Notes under the pieces: generated by a model | What the model was told of the DNA's origin: nothing | Seen by the model: only the letters and a program-made list of their open reading frames with translations | Databases searched by the model: none | Program-made: the position numbers and the translations under genes | Origin: Lachnospiraceae bacterium | Lineage (GTDB): Bacteria > Bacillota > Clostridia > Lachnospirales > Lachnospiraceae | Assembly (NCBI GenBank): GCA_900771955.1 | Contig: CAAGPW010000210.1 | Coordinates: 1-6,642, forward strand | DNA: 6,642 nucleotides | Direction of reading: 5' to 3' | Shown: in pieces, positions 1 to 6,411 of the stretch | Layout of the letters: every line of letters begins with the position of its first letter | How positions within the stretch are numbered: position 1 is the stretch's first letter

Positions 1-2
1 AC

Positions 3-179
3 AATATGCACCAGGCACTGGAACTTGGAAACCGTACGTTGATGATGGATGCGGGCAGTATTATCTTTGATGTGTCCGGGGCGGAGCGCGAGAAGCTCAC
101 TGTGGATGATCTTTTAGAAAAGTTTAAGGAAAATGCGGGAAAACAGCTGGATAATGACCGTATCCTGATCTCAAAATAG
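3..179 (+). CDS. ABC transporter ATP-binding protein, C-terminal end (partial)
   Basis: This is the last 58 codons of a gene that begins before the window, ending in TAG. The peptide starts NMHQALELGNRTLMMDAG, the typical end of an ABC ATPase: the residues after the switch (H-loop) histidine region, then the 'G-NR-L-MMDAG-I' beta strands, then a short helical tail (LTVDDLLEKF). The wording is closest to ATPases of substrate-binding-protein-dependent ABC systems of the TrpXYZ type common in Firmicutes; that subtype is from memory of the family and less certain than the ABC assignment. Walker A, Q-loop and signature motifs lie outside the window. It is followed by a strong terminator, so it belongs to an upstream transcription unit and is probably unrelated to the sugar operon. 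Confidence 0.75.
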   Translation, partial: NMHQALELGNRTLMMDAGSIIFDVSGAEREKLTVDDLLEKFKENAGKQLDNDRILISK

Positions 180-200
180 ACAAAAAACAGAGAAAATAAA

Positions 201-255
201 AAGGCAGACAGCAATAGCTTCCGGAAAAACGGAGGTTAGGCTGTCTGCTTTTTTT
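201..255 (+). terminator. Rho-independent terminator of the upstream ABC operon
   Basis: A perfect 9-bp stem, GCAGACAGC (204-212) with GCTGTCTGC (240-248), is extended at its base by a G-U and A-U pairs. It is followed directly by seven T residues (249-255). Inside it sits a second stem, CTTCCG (218-223) with CGGAGG (230-235), one G-U pair, closed by a GAAAAA loop, giving a two-tier hairpin. It starts about 20 nt after the ABC ATPase stop codon and separates that transcription unit from the sugar operon. Confidence 0.93.
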
Positions 256-340
256 GACAGCTATGGTTGTCGCGGCTGCCGTAAAAATGACATTACAATA
301 TGCCTAAATCTGAAATCATAAATTTGGCTATTTCTGTGAA

Positions 341-369
341 TGGAATCCGGCTGCGGTTCGTGTTACAAT
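341..369 (+). promoter_or_regulatory. Predicted sigma-A promoter (extended -10) for the sugar operon
   Basis: TACAAT (364-369) matches the -10 consensus TATAAT at five of six positions. It is preceded by TG and one base (361-363), forming an extended -10 (TGTTACAAT). Seventeen bases upstream lies a weak -35, TGGAAT (341-346); a weak -35 is tolerated when the -10 is extended. Transcription would start near 375-378, leaving a leader of about 90 nt before the TetR ATG. It is the best promoter candidate in the 288-nt gap and lies after the terminator. Apart from this promoter and the inverted repeat, I see nothing else convincing in the gap. Confidence 0.6.
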
Positions 370-372
370 ACA

Positions 373-408
373 GGAAACCAGAAAACCAAAAGCAGTTTTT
401 TGGTTTCC
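373..408. repeat. Inverted repeat over the predicted transcription start (possible operator or leader hairpin)
   Basis: GGAAACCA (373-380) is matched by its exact reverse complement TGGTTTCC (401-408), with 20 bases between. The left side carries a second AAACCA-like copy (382-390), which can pair alternatively with the same right arm (TTTTGGTTT), so two mutually exclusive stems are possible. The repeat begins 3 nt after the -10 box, where a repressor would block transcription. Autoregulation by the adjacent TetR protein is the natural inference, but the 20-nt spacing is longer than in many TetR operators, and the repeat could instead act as an RNA hairpin in the leader. Confidence 0.5.
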
Positions 409-467
409 GAACTGAAACAGCATTTTAGTATTAAGCAAAGCAGGACACAGAAAAGAGGGGGCGGCTT

Positions 468-1037
468 ATGGACATACAGGCAGCTAAAGAAACAATCCTG
501 GAAGCAACAATAAAGATTTTTTATGAAAAGGGACTGAAATTCACAATGAATGACATCGCGTTGCGTGTGGGAATGAGCAAGCGCACGATCTACATGGTAT
601 TTGCGGACAAGGAAAGTCTGTTTTATGCAATGGTGGATTACTGTTTCGACAAGATCAAGGACAGCGAGCAGAAGGTGTTAATGGACGATACGTTAGATAC
701 GGTGGGAAAGCTCCGCGCGATCCTTGCGGTGCTTCCGGAGGGATACCGGGACATTGATTTCAGGAAGTTATATGTGTTAAAGGACAAATATCCGAAGATC
801 TATCAGCGTGTGGAAGAGCGTCTGGAGAATGGGTGGGAAAATACGATCGCATTGATCGAACAGGGAATTGCAGAAGGCGTGGTACGGCCGGTCAATATAG
901 CAATCTACAAAGTTATGTTAGAGGCGACGATCGAACAGTTTTTCCAGCGGGATATTTTGATCAGCAATCAGATCTCCTATGCGGAGGCACTGGATGAAGT
1001 GGTAGATATACTGGTGGATGGTATCACGGTAAGATAA
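468..1037 (+). CDS. TetR/AcrR-family transcriptional regulator
   Basis: A 189-residue protein of normal TetR-family length. Residues 5-52 form the DNA-binding domain: a first helix (AAKETILEATIKIFYEKG), then the helix-turn-helix at about 26-45 (TMNDIALRVGMSKRTIYMVF), and the family-typical DKESLF at 47-52 that starts helix 4. Residues 60-189 are the variable helical ligand-binding and dimer domain; no ligand can be read from it. The start is fixed by AGAGGGGG (454-461), 6 nt before the ATG. As first gene of the operon behind a promoter with an inverted repeat, it is probably an autoregulated repressor relieved by the transported sugar or a breakdown product. The role as local regulator is inferred from position; activation rather than repression cannot be excluded. 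Confidence 0.9.
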   Translation: MDIQAAKETILEATIKIFYEKGLKFTMNDIALRVGMSKRTIYMVFADKESLFYAMVDYCFDKIKDSEQKVLMDDTLDTVGKLRAILAVLPEGYRDIDFRKLYVLKDKYPKIYQRVEERLENGWENTIALIEQGIAEGVVRPVNIAIYKVMLEATIEQFFQRDILISNQISYAEALDEVVDILVDGITVR

Positions 1038-1054
1038 GATCACGGTAAGATAAG
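1023..1054 (+). repeat. Perfect 16-bp tandem duplication spanning the tetR stop codon
   Basis: ATCACGGTAAGATAAG occurs twice with no spacer (1023-1038 and 1039-1054), and the match stops exactly at both ends. Copy one encodes the last TetR residues (ITVR) and its TAA (1035-1037). Copy two is untranslated for TetR, but its end runs into AAGGAG (1052-1057), the ribosome binding site of the GH2 gene, 8 nt before its ATG. Collapsing the repeat would leave TetR unchanged and put its stop codon on the GH2 ribosome binding site, with a 12-nt gap instead of 28. Confidence 0.97.
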
Positions 1055-1065
1055 GAGCACCGGAT

Positions 1066-3495
1066 ATGGAAGAAAAAATATTTTTAAACAATGACTGGCA
1101 GTTCACAGAAAGTTTTTCGGAGGCGTTTGCGGAAGGTGGAATGACGGGCGGTGATATTAAGTCTGTGCGGCTGCCTCATACCTGTAAAGAGGTGCCGTTT
1201 CACTATTTTGATGAACACATTTACCAGATGGTGAGTGGATACCGCAGAACACTTATGGTGCCGCCGGAATGGAGAAAAAAACAGATATTCCTTACCTTTG
1301 AGGGAGTCGCGCATCAGGCAGAGGTTTATCTGAACGGAGAAAAGATCGCAGAGCACCGCTGCGGCTATACGGCATTTACGACAGACATCGGAAAAAAACT
1401 GAAATACGGAGAAAACAACCTTCTTGCGGTACGGGTTGACAGCCGTGAAAGCGCAAATATACCACCATTTGGATTTGTGGTCGATTATATGACCTATGGC
1501 GGGATCTACCGGGATGTTTATTTAGAAGTCCGAAATGAGACCTGTCTTACAGATGTATTTGTGAAGCCGGAAATTAAAACAGACGGCGGAGAGCGGGCGG
1601 ATGCATGGATGCAAAGCCAGATCACGTTAAATCAGGTGGAGAGCGGCCTTACTGTGCGGCAGACACTGCGGCGCGTTTCGGATGGGAAAAATAAGACAGT
1701 CAGAGATGAAATGTTTTCCTTCCCGGAAATGGCAGTGACAGAAAAGGAAATACAGTTGAAATATCCGTTGAAGCAGATCACCCTGTGGGATGTCACGGCT
1801 CCAAATCTTTATGAGCTTAAGACCGTATTGTGCCACGATGGGAAACCGGTTGATCAAAAGACAATCCGGTTCGGATTTCGCAGCGCAGAGTTTCGGGCGG
1901 ACGGATTTTATCTGAATGGCAGAAAATTAAAACTGCGCGGGATGAACCGGCATCAGAGTTATCCTTATGTCGGATATGCGATGCCGGCGGCTGCACAGAT
2001 TCAGGATGCGGATATTTTAAAATATGAGCTTGGATTAAATGCAGTGCGTACCTCACATTATCCGCAGTCCCATTATTTTTTAAACCGGTGTGACGAGATC
2101 GGACTTCTGGTTTTTACAGAGATACCGGGCTGGCAGCATATCGGAGATGCAGCATGGAAGGAACAGGCGGTAAAAAATACCGGGGATATGGTGCGGCAGT
2201 ACCGGAATCATACCTCGATCATCCTCTGGGGTGTGCGCATCAATGAGTCGGGCGATGATGATGAGTTTTACAGGAGAACGAATGAGGTGGCGCACCGGCT
2301 GGATGATACCAGAGCGACCGGCGGTGTCCGGGCACATAAAAAGAGCAGTCTGCTTGAGGACGTCTATACCTATAATGATTTTTTACACGACGGAAAGGCA
2401 AAGGGCTGTGAGAAAAAGAAAAAGGTGACTTCGGATGAAAGCAGGCCGTATCTGGTATCGGAGTACAACGGACACATGTTTCCGACCAAAAGCTATGACT
2501 GTGAGGAACACAGGCTGGAGCATGCACTGCGTCATGCGAGGGTACTGGATGCGATCGCTGCAGAGGAGAACATTGCAGGAAGTTTTGGCTGGTGTATGTT
2601 TGACTATAATACGCATAAGGATTTCGGAAGCGGAGATCGGATCTGTTATCACGGAGTGATGGATATGTTCCGCAATCCGAAAATGGCGGCGGCGGTGTAT
2701 GCAAGCCAGCAGGAAGAGGAACCGGTGATTGTGATAAGTTCAAGTATGGATATCGGTGAGCATCCGGGCTGCAACCGCGGGGATACCTATGTATTCACGA
2801 ATGCAGACAGCGTGCGGATGTACAGGAATGACCGGTTTATTCAGGAATTTTCTGCGAAGGATTCTCCGTTTTTGCATCTGAAACACGGACCGGTCCTCTT
2901 AGATGATTTTATTGGAGATGAAATTTTAAAAAATGAGAATTTCACAAAAAAACAGGCAAAAGAAATTTCTTATGCATTGAATACTTATGCGAGATATGGC
3001 GCAAAAAAGATTCCGCCGAAGCTTGTCTGGATTGCCATAAAGATGATGCTGTTTCATCACATGAAGCTGAAAGATGCGGTCACACTGTACAACCGTTATG
3101 TCGGAGACTGGGGCTGCAGCGTGACGACTTACCGGTTTGAGGCGATAAAGAACGGGAAAGTGGTAAAGACCGTGCAAAAGGAACCGATGCAGCAGGTAAA
3201 GCTTTCTGTGCAGGTTGACCATATGGCACTAATCGAGGGTGATACCTACGATGTGGCATCCATCCGGATACGGGCGGAGGATGAAAAGGGCAATGTACTG
3301 CCGTTTTTATCAGAACCGGTATTTTTAAAGACAGAAGGACCGATCTGCTGTATCGGGCCGGAGGTTGTACCCTTTATGGGCGGCATGACCGGAACTTATA
3401 TCAAAACGACCGGAGAAGAAGGAGAGGCAAAGCTTCATATCCGGACAGCACAGGCAGAAGAGATCACCGTCACATTCCAGGTGGCGAAGCGATAA
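1066..3495 (+). CDS. Glycoside hydrolase family 2 enzyme, probable beta-galactosidase
   Basis: An 809-residue retaining glycosidase without signal peptide or membrane segment, so cytoplasmic. Domains in order: jelly-roll sugar-binding domain (about 1-170, with the VYLNGE and YGGIYRDVYLE signatures), Ig-like domain (about 175-275), TIM barrel (about 280-550), and C-terminal region (560-809) with beta domains. The barrel carries RGMNRHQSYP (291-300) and NAVRTSHYP (325-333). The predicted acid/base is E394 (WGVRINES) and the predicted nucleophile is E466 (VSEYNGH), followed by GSGDRICYHGVMDMFRNPK (521-539). The glucuronidase NxKG motif is absent, which with the galactoside neighbours favours beta-galactosidase. 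Other GH2 activities (beta-glucuronidase, beta-mannosidase, alpha-L-arabinopyranosidase-like) are less likely but not excluded. A Lys-rich helical stretch (about 620-680) interrupts the C-terminal part. The start is supported by AAGGAG (1052-1057), 8 nt upstream of the ATG. Confidence 0.88.
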   Translation: MEEKIFLNNDWQFTESFSEAFAEGGMTGGDIKSVRLPHTCKEVPFHYFDEHIYQMVSGYRRTLMVPPEWRKKQIFLTFEGVAHQAEVYLNGEKIAEHRCGYTAFTTDIGKKLKYGENNLLAVRVDSRESANIPPFGFVVDYMTYGGIYRDVYLEVRNETCLTDVFVKPEIKTDGGERADAWMQSQITLNQVESGLTVRQTLRRVSDGKNKTVRDEMFSFPEMAVTEKEIQLKYPLKQITLWDVTAPNLYELKTVLCHDGKPVDQKTIRFGFRSAEFRADGFYLNGRKLKLRGMNRHQSYPYVGYAMPAAAQIQDADILKYELGLNAVRTSHYPQSHYFLNRCDEIGLLVFTEIPGWQHIGDAAWKEQAVKNTGDMVRQYRNHTSIILWGVRINESGDDDEFYRRTNEVAHRLDDTRATGGVRAHKKSSLLEDVYTYNDFLHDGKAKGCEKKKKVTSDESRPYLVSEYNGHMFPTKSYDCEEHRLEHALRHARVLDAIAAEENIAGSFGWCMFDYNTHKDFGSGDRICYHGVMDMFRNPKMAAAVYASQQEEEPVIVISSSMDIGEHPGCNRGDTYVFTNADSVRMYRNDRFIQEFSAKDSPFLHLKHGPVLLDDFIGDEILKNENFTKKQAKEISYALNTYARYGAKKIPPKLVWIAIKMMLFHHMKLKDAVTLYNRYVGDWGCSVTTYRFEAIKNGKVVKTVQKEPMQQVKLSVQVDHMALIEGDTYDVASIRIRAEDEKGNVLPFLSEPVFLKTEGPICCIGPEVVPFMGGMTGTYIKTTGEEGEAKLHIRTAQAEEITVTFQVAKR

Positions 3496-3519
3496 ACATC
3501 ATGGAAAGAAGGAAAAACG

Positions 3520-4986
3520 ATGAAAGACAGATCAAAAGTGATTTTTGGAAATGAGATGAGCGACCGCGTATACCGCAGGGCCCGAAAGTCCAAACAGAAA
3601 TATATAAAAAAATTCGGAAATGATGCAAAGGTCAATTATCCCCTCTTTATTGAAAAAAATCCATATATCGGCGACTCCCTCGGGGTGCAGAACATATTGA
3701 TCAACGGAAAAGACAATGCGGCAGAGGCGTTTGACAGGGAAAAAGGCATAATCGTCGGAAACATCCGCATGGGATTTGGACATTACCGGATCTCCATGGC
3801 AATGGCATCTGCGGCAAAGTATCTTGGGTATACGCCGTACTGGCTGGACTTAAATTCATTTCCGGAGACAACCTGCACGAAGGTGATCAGTGCGCAGAAT
3901 GATCTTTATTCCCTCGGCTCAAGACTTTCCGGAAAGAGCAGACTTTTTAACCGGCTCGTGTGGGAGCCGATGAATTATGAGGGATTCCGGGCACTGTCCT
4001 ACAATGCGGCAGATCAGAAAAATGCAGAACTGATGGCTCCGGTGTACCGCAATATCCCAAAAGACATTCCGGTGATCGGTACACATGTATGGCCGGCGCA
4101 GGCGGCTGTCCATGCCGGTATGAAATATGTGGTCAATGCGATTCCGGACAACTGGCCGATGGCGCTGCATCTTTCCGAGGGAAGTGTACATACGATCCAG
4201 TGCCATAATGCATACATGGGCTACCGCATTTTAAACGGAATGCAAAAAGGCGTGGTTTCAAAGCCGATGCCGGCAGACAGTCTGGTGTATACCGGGCATT
4301 ACATCGACCATGAGCTGGTATCCAATATTGAATCGGACTGTGCGGCGAGGATTCAGCGTAAAAAGGACAAAAAGCCGATGCGTTTCCTGCTCACGATCGG
4401 AGGTGCAGGCGCACAAAAGGAGATCTTTGCGGCGATCATCCGTTATCTGATCCCGGCGATCCGTGAGAAGAAGGCGGCACTTTATGTAAATGTCGGTGAC
4501 TACCGGAATGTTTGGGAAGAACTAAAAAAGGAGATTCCGGAAATGGAAAGCCTTTCTACCGAGCATTTTAACCGGTGGAAGGAGACGGAAAGCTTTGCCG
4601 GACAGGCACTGAACGGAGATGTAGAAGGAATTCACGGCTTCTGGCATGAAAATATCTTCGAGGCAGTTTACTGTACCAATCTCTTAATGCGGAGTGTGGA
4701 TGTGCTGGTCACAAAGCCGAGTGAACTTGCGTTTTATCCGGTGCCGAAGCTGTTTATCAGGCGGGTCGGAAAACATGAGATGTGGGGGGCAATCCATTCA
4801 GCGGAGATTGGAGACGGAACCCTGGAGTGCCGTGATATTCCGCATACATTACAGATGATCGAGCTGTTTTTAAAAGAAGACGGGCTGCTTTTCGATATGT
4901 GTGGAAACATTGTGAAAAATAAGACAATCGGGATCTATGACGGGGCATATAAGGTGGTAGAACTGGCGATGGGTTTAAAGAAATAA
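3520..4986 (+). CDS. GT-B-fold glycosyltransferase-like protein (MurG/MGDG-synthase-like), function unknown
   Basis: A 488-residue soluble-looking protein that I cannot place in a characterised family. Visible features: a charged N-terminal extension (1-75); a Rossmann-like start IIVGNIRMGFGHYRISMA (77-94) with a Gly/His loop like the GxGGH loop of MurG and galactolipid synthases; GTHVWPAQAA (187-196) and VVNAIPDNWP (204-213), placed like the acceptor-domain strands of MGDG synthase; and VYTGHYIDHEL (256-266) at the domain linker. A second Rossmann half follows with LLTIGGAGAQKE (290-301) and VLVTKPSELAFYPVPKLF (395-412), resembling the GT28 donor domain. The helix carrying MurG's ribose-contacting Glu appears shortened, so sugar-nucleotide use is uncertain. 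There are no transmembrane segments. The start is supported by AGAAGGA (3507-3513), 6 nt before the ATG. It lies 24 nt after the GH2 gene and 18 nt before the symporter, so it is probably co-transcribed. The fold is an eye-based inference; it could transfer or phosphorolyse a sugar, or be a non-catalytic relative. Confidence 0.6.
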   Translation: MKDRSKVIFGNEMSDRVYRRARKSKQKYIKKFGNDAKVNYPLFIEKNPYIGDSLGVQNILINGKDNAAEAFDREKGIIVGNIRMGFGHYRISMAMASAAKYLGYTPYWLDLNSFPETTCTKVISAQNDLYSLGSRLSGKSRLFNRLVWEPMNYEGFRALSYNAADQKNAELMAPVYRNIPKDIPVIGTHVWPAQAAVHAGMKYVVNAIPDNWPMALHLSEGSVHTIQCHNAYMGYRILNGMQKGVVSKPMPADSLVYTGHYIDHELVSNIESDCAARIQRKKDKKPMRFLLTIGGAGAQKEIFAAIIRYLIPAIREKKAALYVNVGDYRNVWEELKKEIPEMESLSTEHFNRWKETESFAGQALNGDVEGIHGFWHENIFEAVYCTNLLMRSVDVLVTKPSELAFYPVPKLFIRRVGKHEMWGAIHSAEIGDGTLECRDIPHTLQMIELFLKEDGLLFDMCGNIVKNKTIGIYDGAYKVVELAMGLKK

Positions 4987-5004
4987 TACGGAGGAGAAAT
5001 TACT

Positions 5005-6393
5005 ATGAAGCTGACAGGAAAAGAAAAAATTTCATATGGACTGGGGGCAGTCGGAAAGGATATGGTCTATATGCTTTCCGCAAGCTACATTTTGTATTAT
5101 TATCAGGATATCCTTGGCGTGAGTGCGATCGCGATGGGATTTATCCTGCTTGGGGCACGTATCTTTGATGCGTTTAATGATCCGGTCATGGGGATCATTG
5201 TGGCAAAGACGCGCACGAGATGGGGAAAATTCCGCCCGTGGCTTTTGAGCGGAACGCTGTTAAATGCAGTGGTACTGTATCTGATGTTCGCGGCACCGCC
5301 TGCGCTTGACGGCGGCGGCATGGTTGCATATGCGGCGATTACGTATATTTTGTGGGGCGTGACCTATACCATGATGGACATTCCATACTGGTCCATGATC
5401 CCTGCGTTTACCGAGGGTGGCAAGGAGCGTGAGGGACTATCGGCAATGGCGCGTTCCTGTGCAGGTGTCGGCTCTGCCATTGTGACGATCATCACCATGA
5501 AATGCGTTTATATGTTGGGACAGGGAGATGAGCGCACCGGTTTTAAATGGTTTGCACTGATCATCGCTGTGATCTTTGTATTATGTACGCTTGCCACCTG
5601 CATCAACATCAGGGAAAAATCTACCGTGGAGGTGGAGGCACCTTCGATCAGGCAGATGCTTCAGGCACTGATCCAGAATGATCAGGCGATGGCGACAGTA
5701 ATTACGATCGTGCTGATCAACATGTCCATCTACATTACCTCCAATCTTGTGATCTACTTTTTTAAGTATGACTTTGGCGGTGAGGGATGGTATAATAGTT
5801 ATACCTTATTCAGCACGTTTGGCGGAGCGATGCAGATCGTCTCGATGGTCTTTTTCTTCCCGCTGCTTCGTAAATTTTTCAACACGATCCAGGTGTTTTA
5901 TGTAAGCTTTGCCATGGCGGTGATCGGTTACGTTTCGCTTTTAATCCTTGCATTTACCAATATGTCAAATGTGGTGCTGCTGTTTATACCGGGCTTTTTC
6001 ATTTTTGCGGCGAACGGCATGCTTTCCATTCTGACTACGGTATTCCTGGCAAATACCGTGGATTACGGGGAATTAAAAAATAACCGCAGAGATGAGAGTG
6101 TTATTTTTTCCATGCAGACCTTTGTCGTAAAACTTGCATCCGGCGTGGCAGCGCTGGTTGCGTCCATCTGCCTTAGCGTGTTCCATTTAAATTCCGATAC
6201 GGAAAACACCGCAGAGGTGGCAAAGGCAGCAGTAAGCTCCGTGGTCGGACTTCGTATGACGATGACTTTGATTCCGATCGCGGGTCTTATCATTGCAGGA
6301 ATTTTTTTCCACAGGAAATATAAACTGACCGAAGAAAAAGTAGAAGAGATCGCCAGGCAGGTAAAAATCAAACATGCCACAGAACAGAACTAG
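5005..6393 (+). CDS. MelB-like GPH-family cation:sugar symporter
   Basis: A 462-residue integral membrane carrier with about 12 hydrophobic helices, the usual length for the glycoside-pentoside-hexuronide:cation symporter family of the major facilitator superfamily. It aligns by eye with Salmonella/E. coli melibiose permease along its length. Matching residues: D19 (GAVGKDM), R52, D55, N58 and D59 (ARIFDAFNDP), RTRWGKFRPW (70-79), T122 and D125 in TYTMMDIPYW (120-129), R150, and K376 in QTFVVK after VDYGE. In MelB these positions bind the galactoside (D19, D124, W128, R149, K377) and sodium (D55, N58, D59, T121). Na+- or H+-coupled uptake of an alpha- or beta-galactoside is therefore likely, with Na+ coupling favoured by the full cation site. 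The ribosome binding site is GGAGGAG (4990-4996), 8 nt before the ATG. It would feed intact sugar to the cytoplasmic GH2 and GH36 enzymes. Confidence 0.92.
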   Translation: MKLTGKEKISYGLGAVGKDMVYMLSASYILYYYQDILGVSAIAMGFILLGARIFDAFNDPVMGIIVAKTRTRWGKFRPWLLSGTLLNAVVLYLMFAAPPALDGGGMVAYAAITYILWGVTYTMMDIPYWSMIPAFTEGGKEREGLSAMARSCAGVGSAIVTIITMKCVYMLGQGDERTGFKWFALIIAVIFVLCTLATCINIREKSTVEVEAPSIRQMLQALIQNDQAMATVITIVLINMSIYITSNLVIYFFKYDFGGEGWYNSYTLFSTFGGAMQIVSMVFFFPLLRKFFNTIQVFYVSFAMAVIGYVSLLILAFTNMSNVVLLFIPGFFIFAANGMLSILTTVFLANTVDYGELKNNRRDESVIFSMQTFVVKLASGVAALVASICLSVFHLNSDTENTAEVAKAAVSSVVGLRMTMTLIPIAGLIIAGIFFHRKYKLTEEKVEEIARQVKIKHATEQN

Positions 6394-6411
6394 CCGACGG
6401 GAGGGAAAGAT

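Noticed and set aside
254..299. A perfect -35 hexamer TTGACA (254-259) and a TACAAT box (294-299) upstream of the main promoter
   Set aside because: The two are 34 bases apart, far from the 16-18 needed, and neither has a suitable partner of its own. TTGACA also overlaps the terminator T-tract. The TTACAATA octamer does recur at 363-370, where it makes a better promoter.
302..328. Imperfect inverted repeat GCCTAAAT / ATTTGGC upstream of the promoter
   Set aside because: It needs a bulged T, is AT-rich in the middle, and lies upstream of the -35 box. Too weak to call an operator next to the better repeat at 373-408.
2240..2743. A 167-codon open frame on the minus strand within the GH2 gene
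   Set aside because: It is rich in Pro, His and Ser with no recognisable domain, lies wholly opposite a well-supported GH2 catalytic domain, and has no convincing ribosome binding site. It is a shadow of the coding strand.
3501..3503. An ATG just upstream of the GT-B-like gene as an alternative start
   Set aside because: It is out of frame with the gene, and the ribosome binding site AGAAGGA lies downstream of it, correctly spaced for the ATG at 3520.
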